64,000 nucleotides of DNA, from positions 1 through 64,000 of the forward strand of contig JAFVFN010000013.1 in NCBI GenBank assembly GCA_017475405.1, written 5' to 3'. Position numbers and translations under genes: made by a program. This stretch comes from Elusimicrobiaceae bacterium. GTDB lineage: Bacteria; Elusimicrobiota; Elusimicrobia; Elusimicrobiales; Elusimicrobiaceae. Shown piece after piece: positions 36,587 through 44,415 of the stretch. Numbering within the stretch: the first letter of the stretch is position 1; each line of letters begins with the position of its first letter. The notes under the pieces were generated by a model. The model saw only the letters and a list, made by a program, of their open reading frames with translations, was not told where the DNA came from and ran no database searches.

Positions 36587-37795
36587 ATGATACAGCGGAC
36601 ACAATATCTGGATAAACTGAAATTATTTAAAGATAAACAACTTATTAAGGTAGTTACAGGGGTTAGAAGGTGTGGAAAATCTACACTATTTAAATTATTT
36701 CAAAACTACTTATTGGAAACCGGCGTAACCAACCAACAAATTCAGGCACTTAATTTTGAGGATGTTTTTAATACCGAATTACAGGATTATATCAAACTGC
36801 ATCAATATATTGTTGATCATGCCGTTGCCAATAAGAAAAACTATATCTTTTTGGATGAAATTCAGAATGTGCCGCAGTTTCAAAAAGTGGTGGATAGCTT
36901 ATATATCCGGGATAATTTTGATATCTATATTACCGGGTCCAATGCTCATTTGTTATCGGGAGAATTAGCTACTTTACTGTCCGGACGTTATATAGAAATC
37001 CAAATGTTACCTTTATCGTTTAAAGAGTATGTTGCCGCCAATGAGGTTCCCCATAAGTCACTTGCGGAACTGTATACTTCATATGCCCACTATGGCTCTT
37101 TCCCTTATACGTTGCAAATGCCAGACTCGTCTGCAAAGCAGGATTATGTAAAAAATATCTTGGATTCCATTATTGTTAAAGATGTGATGGCGAGGCATAA
37201 AATTAGCAGTCCGAATGAGTTATACCGGATTATTAAATTTTTATTTGATAATATAGGCAGTATTGTATCTATCAAGAAGATCAGCGATACCATGACTTCG
37301 GCCGGATATAAGATTACCAACAAGACGGTGGAGAAATATGTGACTGCGCTGGTAGAGAGTTTTGTATTATATCCTGCGTCTCGATATGATATTAAGGGGA
37401 AACAATACTTACAGATGGGCGAAAAGTATTATGTAGTAGATACCGGACTGCGTCAGGCCTTACTTAATAACCGAGGTAAAGATACCGGTCATATCCTGGA
37501 GAATATTGTGTATTTAGAACTTGTTAGACGGGGATATAAGGTATTTATTGGTAAATCAGATACTAAAGAGGTGGATTTTGTAGCTCTGAGTGAACAGAGA
37601 ACCGAATATTATCAGGTGTCTCAAAGTATTTTGGCGGAAGAAACATTAAAACGAGAACTGGAACCTTTACAGCAAATTAAAGACCATTATCCCAAGTATT
37701 TACTGACCATGGATTATTTACCTGCAACAGACTTTGACGGTATCCAACAGATTAATGTATTAGACTGGTTGGTACAGGATAAGCCCGGGAAATGA
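36587..37795 (+). CDS. AAA_14 / DUF4143 family ATPase
   Basis: This protein (402 residues from the ATG at 36587, which has a CAGGAG site) has Walker A GVRRCGKST near residue 27, a Walker B-like YIFLDEIQN near 86, and the C-terminal DUF4143 domain with the nuclease-like stretch EVDFVALSEQRTEYYQVSQ. In that stretch the usual ExK is replaced by QV, so nuclease activity is doubtful. Family members are common, poorly understood accessory genes in gut bacteria. The gene is bracketed by near-identical 60-bp palindromic repeats, a sign of autoregulation or cassette-like movement. Confidence 0.88.
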   Translation: MIQRTQYLDKLKLFKDKQLIKVVTGVRRCGKSTLFKLFQNYLLETGVTNQQIQALNFEDVFNTELQDYIKLHQYIVDHAVANKKNYIFLDEIQNVPQFQKVVDSLYIRDNFDIYITGSNAHLLSGELATLLSGRYIEIQMLPLSFKEYVAANEVPHKSLAELYTSYAHYGSFPYTLQMPDSSAKQDYVKNILDSIIVKDVMARHKISSPNELYRIIKFLFDNIGSIVSIKKISDTMTSAGYKITNKTVEKYVTALVESFVLYPASRYDIKGKQYLQMGEKYYVVDTGLRQALLNNRGKDTGHILENIVYLELVRRGYKVFIGKSDTKEVDFVALSEQRTEYYQVSQSILAEETLKRELEPLQQIKDHYPKYLLTMDYLPATDFDGIQQINVLDWLVQDKPGK

Positions 37796-37819
37796 GGATA
37801 TAGACAAAACTTGTATAGA

Positions 37820-37878
37820 ATTGGGAATATATTCCTAACTTTTTGTATTTTTATATAAAGTTGGGAATATATTCTAAA
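37820..37878. repeat. Palindrome pair downstream of AAA_14 gene (right copy)
   Basis: The same two-palindrome block as at 36476-36534: GGAATATATTCC centres at about 37829 and 37869, again 40 bases apart, joined by the same TTGTATTTTTATATAAA linker. The copies differ at only a few positions and lie in direct orientation 1344 bases apart. Confidence 0.75.
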
Positions 37879-38431
37879 AAAATTCATAAACTACGTAAAT
37901 TTTGCATAGTTTATGCGTAGATACTGACAAGTTATGATCTTCTATATTTCTAAAACACTATAAAAACTATACAAAATTGTATACTTTTTACATATATAAT
38001 GAAAAAGTATATATTTTTTATACATAATCTACATAAAATAAATTATATACTAAAAACCATGGATGTCCAGTAATTGTCTAAGATATTGCCACACAGGCAG
38101 GTAAATTAGAACCTTAAAAAAGAAAGAAAACGAAAAATTTACGGATTAAGGTCTGTTTTAGGCATAAGATCTGAAGATTTTTTAAAAATCTACAGATAAT
38201 TTAAATAATGCAACACTTTTACTGACGAGTTTATGTATCCCATAAATTACTCCTCTATACGTCTAGTACAGCGTATTAACGGAACTAAAATCAAATAAAC
38301 TTGACAACTAAAACGCGTTATAGTTCCGTTTGCGGAACCAAAAACGATAAAACGTCGTTGTAAAATCAAGTTAATTAAATCTGCAAAAGTACTCTCAACA
38401 ATATTTACACGACTTTTTGGCAAGGAGTAAA
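37879..38431. other. AT-rich intergenic region with inverted repeats
   Basis: About 550 bases without a supported gene. It holds TATACTTTTT (37980-37989) inverted against AAAAAGTATA (38002-38011), and a 16-bp palindrome GTTCCGTTTGCGGAAC (38323-38338) placed 94 bases before the antitoxin-like gene, which could be its operator. A TTGACA at 38301 has no matching -10. Confidence 0.5.
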
Positions 38432-38728
38432 ATGATTAAACTTAATAGCAGACAAAAGGAGGTATTACCAACTTTTCCTAAATTTGATGATTTTCGAATG
38501 GCACAATTAAGAAAAGCTCCCGAATACTTACGGGCTAATGTAAGTAAGCAAATAAATGTCAGCAGGACGGGACTTTACAAGTCCTTTGCACCCAACGCGA
38601 ACCCGTCTTTTGCTACTGTTTGTGGCATATTAACTATTGCTGGAGTAGGTTTATCTACTTATGCATTTAAGATAAACAAATCGAATGGTACAGAGTATAC
38701 GGATAGGTCACTCCTAGTCGTATTGTAA
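38432..38728 (+). CDS. Orphan HigA-like antitoxin with internal deletion
   Basis: This 98-residue helix-turn-helix protein uses the ATG at 38432, which has an AAGGAG site. The N-terminal segment PTFPKFDDFRMAQLRKAPEYL and the C-terminal VSRTGLYKSFAPNANPSFAT match, in order, the two ends of addiction-module antidote proteins. The central ~25-30 residues that normally join them are missing, so the first helices of the fold are lost. No toxin gene precedes it. It is probably a decayed or repurposed antitoxin. Confidence 0.7.
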   Translation: MIKLNSRQKEVLPTFPKFDDFRMAQLRKAPEYLRANVSKQINVSRTGLYKSFAPNANPSFATVCGILTIAGVGLSTYAFKINKSNGTEYTDRSLLVVL

Positions 38729-38740
38729 TTGAAAATTTCC

Positions 38741-38762
38741 TGTCGAGGAAGATTTTTCGACA
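38741..38762. terminator. Hairpin between convergent genes
   Basis: TGTCGA and TCGACA form a short stem between the orphan antitoxin-like gene and the convergent higBA pair. Weak. Confidence 0.35.
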
Positions 38763-38802
38763 TCTTAGCTTCATTAATTTCCCCTAGTTTTTGGGTAAAT
38801 CA

Positions 38803-39114
38803 CTATAACACCGTCAAACGAAAACCTGCCCCATGCAGCATGTTTAGTACTGTTGAAAATGCCGGTTTTGTAGTGGGTTTTACTGCATTATAAATGCCTT
38901 GGCGGCTCATATTGGTTTTGCGGGCCAAGTTGCTGGCACCTACCCATTTTACTACCAGTGATAGTGCCTCAGACAACTCTTTTTGGTTTCCATCCTTTAG
39001 GTAATCTTCAATGGCTACGTTAATAAATGTGCGAATCGCTTCAGGATTATTGATAAAGAAGCGTTTATCAAATTCCTCCATAGGTACTAAAGAATAACTA
39101 GATTTGCGGGTCAT
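38803..39114 (-). CDS. higA: HigA-family antitoxin
   Basis: This 103-residue DNA-binding antitoxin has its ATG at 39112-39114 with a GGAGGAG site. An N-terminal strand segment (SSYSLVPMEEFDKRF) is followed by a helix-turn-helix (ASNLARKTNMSRQGIYNAV) and the family ending KPAFSTVLNMLHGAGFRL. It overlaps the toxin gene by 17 bases, giving the toxin-first order typical of HigBA. It would neutralise the toxin and repress the shared promoter. Confidence 0.88.
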   Translation of the reverse strand: MTRKSSYSLVPMEEFDKRFFINNPEAIRTFINVAIEDYLKDGNQKELSEALSLVVKWVGASNLARKTNMSRQGIYNAVKPTTKPAFSTVLNMLHGAGFRLTVL

Positions 39115-39427
39115 AGACTCCTCCTTGCATGATGGCCATATATTTTTTAGCTTGGGCAATATCCTTAGTTTGGGTCTTTTTATCGCCGCCACATAAAATA
39201 ATAATAATTTGCCCATTTTGAATAGTAAAGTAAATGCGATATCCACTGCCGAAAAACAATCGCATTTCATACAAATTAGGGGCGATAAGTTTATGATCTG
39301 CTAAATTCCCAGCGGCCATGCGCCAAATCGCTTTGTATATACGGGACCGAATGCTATTATCCAGTAGACTAATCCAGTCCAAAAAAGGGATTTTCCCATT
39401 CGTACTAAAATAAGAAATTTGGTTCAT
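39098..39427 (-). CDS. higB: HigB/Gp49-like toxin (RelE superfamily)
   Basis: This 109-residue toxin of the addiction-module killer branch has an N-terminal helix region (FLDWISLLDNSIRSRIYKAI), then LYEMRLFFGSGYRIYFTI and IILCGGDKKTQTKDIAQAK, the family's basic strand and C-terminal helix. Family members cut mRNA on the ribosome. The promoter is near-consensus (TTGACA, 17 bases, TACAAT), and its -10 lies seven bases before the ATG, so the message may be leaderless. Confidence 0.9.
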   Translation of the reverse strand: MNQISYFSTNGKIPFLDWISLLDNSIRSRIYKAIWRMAAGNLADHKLIAPNLYEMRLFFGSGYRIYFTIQNGQIIIILCGGDKKTQTKDIAQAKKYMAIMQGGVYDPQI

Positions 39428-39434
39428 ATATTAT

Positions 39435-39463
39435 ATTGTAAAGCATAATTGACAGTTTGTCAA
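39435..39463 (-). promoter_or_regulatory. higBA promoter and operator
   Basis: On the minus strand, TTGACA (39458-39463 reversed), 17 bases, TACAAT (39435-39440 reversed). The -35 is one arm of the inverted repeat TTGACAGTTTGTCAA (39449-39463), a likely HigA operator. Confidence 0.7.
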
Positions 39464-39510
39464 GTTAATATTCATCTGGTTGTAATAAAATTTTGGGATA
39501 AAATTAGGTC

Positions 39511-39539
39511 TTGACAAACTGCGCCTGGGGATTTATACT
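39511..39539 (+). promoter_or_regulatory. Strong promoter of the envelope-protein operon
   Basis: TTGACA (39511-39516), 17-base spacer, TATACT (39534-39539). The -35 and next bases read TTGACAAACTG, the same as one arm plus spacer of the neighbouring higBA operator. The leader to the ATG at 39632 is about 90 bases. Confidence 0.72.
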
Positions 39540-39631
39540 AAATATAAGGTGTATCGCTCTGTGTATGAGCGCACGGTCGTAATGTGCGGGTCAGCAAGAG
39601 TAGTTTTTATTTGTTATATAGGGTTAGCGAT

Positions 39632-40993
39632 ATGTTGACATTTAAACCGAAGAAAGTATTTGAGAAATTAAATAAGATGGATCGCAAACAGGCCTATACG
39701 ATCGGAGCGATTGTAATCGTGTCCGTGGTGGCGCTGTTAATGTTGGTTTCCGCGGTCAGTACCCGGGATGAATCTTTTGAGGGGATGGCAGCGCGCGGGT
39801 ATGATTTGGCCAATATGCCGTTTGCCACGGATCAGGCCGAACAATATTTATTGGCTTCCAAATATCCGGATATGCGTGAAAACGGATCTACCCTGCTCTA
39901 TTCGGCTGCCGAAAAAGAGGCACGCCAAGAAGAAGATGCTCAAGCTCTTGAGGAGGAACAGGGCTTTTCTTCCGCTTCCGACGATGAATCTCCCTATGAG
40001 GATAATACTTCGGCTGCCCGTTCCGATAACGGAGGGTATGGCGGATATGCTGGTCGCCGGGGCGGCAGCAGTCGGGGACAAACTGAAATTGGACAATTAT
40101 CCTCTTCCGGAATGGCTTCTGCCGGAGGCAGCGGTTTCGGAGCCACCTATGGCCCCACGGGAGACTTCAGACAGTTCAAAGGCCGTGAAAACAAAGGCAA
40201 TGAAGCACCAGTTACGTTAAACACGGGCAATGCTCGTCAGGCATTGGCGCAGTTTCGGCAGGGAAGCCGTGCAACGGCCAGTTTTAAAGAAAACAAGATG
40301 ACGGGTGCTCGCAAAGCTTTAATGGGCGGCAATGTGGCCGGCAGCGAAGCTGTCGGTAAAGACGGTGTTGATTTGAGTAAACTGCAAAGCGGGGGATTGA
40401 CGTTGGACACGGATGCCCCGCCTTCCAGTACGGATTTAGATAACTTAGACAAGCAAGTAGCGGATGCTGCCAAAAAAGCAGAAGAGCAGAAAAAAAATGA
40501 AGAAAAGAAACTCAGCTTTTGGGAACAATTGGGGCAGGATTTATTGCGTCAGATGGCTACCTCGTTGGTAAGCTCTATTATGGATGGAGTGGGTGATACC
40601 ATTAAAGGTGGCATTAACGGACAGCGTGCTTACTACAGTGCCCGTCGTGGCGCAAGTAATGATGTGTATAAGTATGTATCATCTACTGATAAATATGATG
40701 CAAATAATCCTTATGGATTGACAAAGGAGAAGTTTAACGAGTATAGAACTGATATTGTTGACAACAAAATGAAACCCGGATCATTCTATCGTACACATGG
40801 TAAAACCAATCCGTATGCTTCCTCGAAAGCGAGTTCAGCTCGTACCGAGACATCTACTGGATATAATGGAAGTACTCATAATAGTACTCAAATTGGCCAA
40901 ACGGGTGGTAATGATAGTGGTGCTAAAAATCCTTGTCCTTCTGGTCAAAACCCTGTATACGAGAACGATGGGAAAACGTATAAGTGTAAATAA
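39632..40993 (+). CDS. Envelope cluster protein 1: single-pass, low-complexity
   Basis: This 453-residue protein (from the ATG at 39632; a GTG at 39584 is in frame) has a basic cytoplasmic N-terminus and one membrane helix (about 21-40, GAIVIVSVVALLMLVSAV). An acidic segment rich in Glu and Ser follows, then a Gly/Arg-rich linker and a SGGLTLDTDAPP motif. The C-terminus is Ser/Thr/Gly/Asn-rich with two Cys. The order acidic, EDNTS, Gly/Arg-rich, IGQLSSSGM matches the sixth gene of the cluster (46901), so the two are paralogs. Family unknown. It starts a likely operon with the next three genes. Confidence 0.82.
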   Translation: MLTFKPKKVFEKLNKMDRKQAYTIGAIVIVSVVALLMLVSAVSTRDESFEGMAARGYDLANMPFATDQAEQYLLASKYPDMRENGSTLLYSAAEKEARQEEDAQALEEEQGFSSASDDESPYEDNTSAARSDNGGYGGYAGRRGGSSRGQTEIGQLSSSGMASAGGSGFGATYGPTGDFRQFKGRENKGNEAPVTLNTGNARQALAQFRQGSRATASFKENKMTGARKALMGGNVAGSEAVGKDGVDLSKLQSGGLTLDTDAPPSSTDLDNLDKQVADAAKKAEEQKKNEEKKLSFWEQLGQDLLRQMATSLVSSIMDGVGDTIKGGINGQRAYYSARRGASNDVYKYVSSTDKYDANNPYGLTKEKFNEYRTDIVDNKMKPGSFYRTHGKTNPYASSKASSARTETSTGYNGSTHNSTQIGQTGGNDSGAKNPCPSGQNPVYENDGKTYKCK

Positions 40994-41019
40994 AATTTTC
41001 ATCATAGGAGGCAAATACT

Positions 41020-42573
41020 ATGAACTTATTTAAATGGCTCAAAAATAAAGCAGGCAAAATGCCTATTACGATTACCCAGGCAGCAGGACTTACTGCTGTG
41101 GTGGGCGCGGCGGGATTTGCCGCTATGAATTATCTGAGTACTCCCTCGGATGGTAATAACACATTTATGCCTCCTACGTTTAACCAGGGAGAAGTAGTAT
41201 ATGTGTCCCAAAACGGTGGAGGCGGTCAATATGAGGCTAACGGGGAAGTAGGTTCTTCATTTAATGCAGCTCCGTCCCGTTCCATTCAACTGGCTAATGA
41301 GCAGGCGGTACGCCAAGCGCAAACCCGTGCTTTGGAAGAATCTTCTCAGCAAACTCCTGTTTATGGGGCAGAAGGAAGTCAAACGGGTAACACACCTCAA
41401 GCTTACCAATTATCCGGAGCAGATCTCGGATTAGGTTTAGGTGGAGGAAAAAATAAAGATTTAAGTGCTTCGTTAGATACGTTTTCTACGATTCAGAACC
41501 AATTAGCTGGGGTTACCGATGCTGTGAATCAGGCACAGGCTAATGCTGCGCAGCAAGGTGCCCAAGGGGCTAAACCCGGGGAAGCTGTTGCAGGTCAGAG
41601 TGCAGCCCAACTGGCTAGTGCACAACGCAATTGGGGAAACGGTGGCTTAACCCGTGCAGGTGGTGGAGGAAGCGGATCCGCCAACTCATTTGCGATTCAA
41701 GACAGTGGTAAAAATGCCAGAACTCGCGGAGGTTCGGCTGAAGAAGCTGAACAGTTGGGAAATGCTGTTGCTCAGGCTCGTGCGGCCATGTCTAATTTAC
41801 AAGTAGAAGGATCTCGTATGCGTGCGCAAGCTAACTTTGGCAATTCGGAAGGGTTTCGCAATGATCGTAATGCCGGTACGCATGCTTCTCGTCGATTTGG
41901 TCAAGGAAAAGATGAGCTTGATTTTATCCGCAAAAAATCAGCTGCTATTGCGTCCAATAAAACCAATGCGGCAAACGAGGCTGGTTCTCCGTTCTTAGCC
42001 AGTACAAAAATCTCTGGCGGACTGACAGTCAACGGAGACAATATTACGACCGGACAAGGTTCTTCATCGGGAGATTTGAGTAGTTTTGACAAACAGATGA
42101 AAGGAATTGATGCTAAGATGAATAAAATACAAGCCAATCAAGATGAGCGAAAATTAGCTAGAGATGAATTAAAGGCTTGGTTTTGGCGTGCACTGTTGGC
42201 TGGTATGGCGGCAATGATTACTATTTCGCTGTTAGCTAGAACGTTTTGGGGATGGTTTGCAGCTATTGCCATGGCAGCGGTTACAGCAGCTTATATTTGG
42301 GTTGGTGCAATTAAACAAATCACGCACTATAATGGAGTTTGTGGTAGTGATACCTGGACGACCCTGGGTTGGACATTAGCAGGGATTTTAACAGGTGGTA
42401 TAGTTGCCGCACTTATTTGGGGACCTCAAATCGCTGCATTTATCAAAGGGCTCTTTACGTCTTCTGCAGAAGCCACAACAGGTGCCGGTACGGCTGGTTC
42501 TATGGAAGGTGCTGCCAGTGGTAGTAGCGTAGTTAATGGTGGAGCAGATGCAGGCGGTGCTTATTGGGCTTAA
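41020..42573 (+). CDS. Envelope cluster protein 2: multi-pass C-terminus
   Basis: This 517-residue protein has an N-terminal membrane segment (about 15-35), then ~330 residues of Gln/Ala/Gly/Ser-rich low-complexity sequence. A motif with ANEAGSPFLAST and SGGLTVNG is followed by a charged helix, and about three membrane helices (about 385-470) precede a Gly/Ala/Ser tail. Motif and layout match the fourth gene (42885), so the two are paralogs. The large disordered region should face the periplasm. An AGGAGG site precedes the ATG. Family unknown. Confidence 0.85.
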   Translation: MNLFKWLKNKAGKMPITITQAAGLTAVVGAAGFAAMNYLSTPSDGNNTFMPPTFNQGEVVYVSQNGGGGQYEANGEVGSSFNAAPSRSIQLANEQAVRQAQTRALEESSQQTPVYGAEGSQTGNTPQAYQLSGADLGLGLGGGKNKDLSASLDTFSTIQNQLAGVTDAVNQAQANAAQQGAQGAKPGEAVAGQSAAQLASAQRNWGNGGLTRAGGGGSGSANSFAIQDSGKNARTRGGSAEEAEQLGNAVAQARAAMSNLQVEGSRMRAQANFGNSEGFRNDRNAGTHASRRFGQGKDELDFIRKKSAAIASNKTNAANEAGSPFLASTKISGGLTVNGDNITTGQGSSSGDLSSFDKQMKGIDAKMNKIQANQDERKLARDELKAWFWRALLAGMAAMITISLLARTFWGWFAAIAMAAVTAAYIWVGAIKQITHYNGVCGSDTWTTLGWTLAGILTGGIVAALIWGPQIAAFIKGLFTSSAEATTGAGTAGSMEGAASGSSVVNGGADAGGAYWA

Positions 42574-42620
42574 ACTATATTTTGCCTATGCTTTATGACA
42601 TAAATATTTAGGGAAGAGAT

Positions 42621-42875
42621 ATGAGTAAAAATATACGATTAGGACCTAAAAGCAAGTTTTGGGTATTAGTGATTTTGTCTGTGATGGTTGTTGCATGGTT
42701 TATTTTGGGAATCTATTTGCATGTGCAAGTAGTTCAAAGTCGAGCCAAGGTAGAGCAAAATCGCATAGAAACGTCTCGCCGTCAAGAGTTTTTGCGACGT
42801 GGAGCACAATACAAACAAGATTTACAACAGCGCAATCAACCGTCTAAAGCACGGAATGTGTTTGACGGCAGATAG
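42621..42875 (+). CDS. Envelope cluster protein 3: small single-pass protein
   Basis: This 84-residue protein has one N-terminal membrane helix (about 11-34, FWVLVILSVMVVAWFILGIY) and a charged, helical Gln/Arg-rich C-terminal part. It lies between the two paralogous multi-pass proteins, nine bases before the fourth gene. It could be a small accessory subunit. A GAAGAG ribosome binding site is present. Confidence 0.75.
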   Translation: MSKNIRLGPKSKFWVLVILSVMVVAWFILGIYLHVQVVQSRAKVEQNRIETSRRQEFLRRGAQYKQDLQQRNQPSKARNVFDGR

Positions 42876-42884
42876 GAGGAAAAT

Positions 42885-44357
42885 ATGAACTTATTTCGTT
42901 TCCTAAAGAGTACCAAAGGTGCTATTAAACCTTTAAATGCACTGATTATTTCCGGTGCAGCTGGTGCTGTATTTGCATATACCGTAAATACAGCAGCTGA
43001 TCATCAAATTCAAGCAGAGCGTGCCGTACGTACGTTAACCAGTATTGAGGGAACAGCTCCTCAGGAAGGCATGCATCGCCAGGGCGGACTTCTTACCTCA
43101 ATTAATGTGCGTGACGGACGCAGTGAATTAGCCACGGCCGAAGAGCGTGCTGCCATGAAAGGTACCAGTGCCTTAGACAGATATGAAGCCAACCAACGGG
43201 CCTTAGGCAATATGGACTCCTCTTTGGGTCGTATGGCAGAGTTTTCCGAATCGGAAGGATTAAACGTTGGGAATCGTGATGCGGTGCAATCATCTGCACG
43301 TTTTTCTGTGGGGAATCCGAACGCTGCTGCCGGGGATGCAGTAGTAGACGGGGGGTATACTCGCAGTGCTGCTTCACAAGGTGAAAGTGGTGCGCAAGGG
43401 GGACAGAATCAACTTCCTTCTGCTTCCATTACGCGGGCCTCCGGTAATTCCTTTGGTGGAGCACCAGGCGCAGTATCGGGGGGTATTACTGCACAAGGCG
43501 GTCGTACTGCCGGCACAGAAGGTCCGCAACGTTTGTCCGGTGCCATGCCGGGCGGCAGCAATATTGTTTCTCAGCGCGGTTTGGACGGGGCCTTAGCTCA
43601 GGGAGGAACTTCTTCTTTTGGACGAGATCGCAACGGACGTACAACGCGTGGACGTAATATTGGGGCAGAGCGTAATGAACTGCGGGATATCGTTAAAAAA
43701 TCAGCGGTTGCCGCGGCCAATACACGTGCATCTGCCAACGAAGGCGGCCGTGCATTTTTGGCCAGTAATCAGTCTTCTGGCGGAATTACAGTAGACGGAG
43801 CCGGAGAAGATCCTACAGCCTCATCCGGTGATTTAGCTCCTACGGACAAAAAATTAAAAGCTGTAGGCAATAAGTTAAAAGATATTGAAAATGAGCAAGA
43901 TGAGCGCGGTAAACTGCAAAACGCATTAAAAATCCAGATGCTTGCAACGATATTGGGTTCTATTGGCATGATAATAGCTGGTGCTGTTATCTTAACGAAG
44001 TTGGATGCAGCTGCCGCTGCTGCCACGGTTCCTGCTGTCGCTGCTGCTATTAAATTAAAACGTTGGTTAATTGCTGCTGCAATGATGGCAGTGGTTACAG
44101 CAGCTAATGCATGGTTGATGCTCCGTGCAGCTAAGTTTATTGATAGATATGCTACGAGCGGTGGTGTCGGCTTAGCTAAATTGGCGGCTATTTTAGCGCC
44201 TGTTATGGTGGCCGGTATGGTATATACGGCAATTAATCCTACGGGTTGGAGTAAATTAGGTGCTACAATTTGGGCTAAAGTTAAGGCGGCCTTTGAGCCA
44301 ATTGGGTTAGTCTTAGGTCAAGTGACTAATAGTGTATTAGGATTAATTAAATTTTAA
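42885..44357 (+). CDS. Envelope cluster protein 4: paralog of protein 2
   Basis: This 490-residue protein has an N-terminal membrane segment (about 18-33), a long Gly/Ala/Ser/Arg-rich region, ANEGGRAFLASNQSSGG and GITVDG, a charged linker (KLKAVGNKLKDIENEQDER) and three C-terminal membrane helices (about 345-450). The linker and motif align with protein 2, including the EQDER/NQDER end, showing a duplication. An AGGAGG site precedes the ATG. A hairpin follows. No known family recognised. Confidence 0.85.
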   Translation: MNLFRFLKSTKGAIKPLNALIISGAAGAVFAYTVNTAADHQIQAERAVRTLTSIEGTAPQEGMHRQGGLLTSINVRDGRSELATAEERAAMKGTSALDRYEANQRALGNMDSSLGRMAEFSESEGLNVGNRDAVQSSARFSVGNPNAAAGDAVVDGGYTRSAASQGESGAQGGQNQLPSASITRASGNSFGGAPGAVSGGITAQGGRTAGTEGPQRLSGAMPGGSNIVSQRGLDGALAQGGTSSFGRDRNGRTTRGRNIGAERNELRDIVKKSAVAAANTRASANEGGRAFLASNQSSGGITVDGAGEDPTASSGDLAPTDKKLKAVGNKLKDIENEQDERGKLQNALKIQMLATILGSIGMIIAGAVILTKLDAAAAAATVPAVAAAIKLKRWLIAAAMMAVVTAANAWLMLRAAKFIDRYATSGGVGLAKLAAILAPVMVAGMVYTAINPTGWSKLGATIWAKVKAAFEPIGLVLGQVTNSVLGLIKF

Positions 44358-44360
44358 CAA

Positions 44361-44400
44361 CACACATAGGGAGTGCCCTACAGCACTCCCTAACTGTGTG
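44361..44400 (+). terminator. Long hairpin ending the first envelope operon
   Basis: TAGGGAGTGC pairs with GCACTCCCTA (10 bp), extended by CACACA/TGTGTG after a two-base bulge. No T-run follows. It sits directly upstream of the -10 of the next gene. Confidence 0.55.
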
Positions 44401-44404
44401 ATAA

Positions 44405-44410
44405 TATAAT
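44405..44410 (+). promoter_or_regulatory. -10 box five bases before a start codon
   Basis: TATAAT at 44405-44410, and the ATG at 44416. No ribosome binding site lies between, so a leaderless message is likely if this is the true promoter. No good -35 is visible. Confidence 0.45.
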
Positions 44411-44415
44411 ATGAT

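Noticed and set aside
36476..37878. Insertion sequence ends around the AAA_14 gene
   Set aside because: The flanking repeats are direct, not inverted, and the enclosed gene is not a transposase; no target-site duplication is evident.
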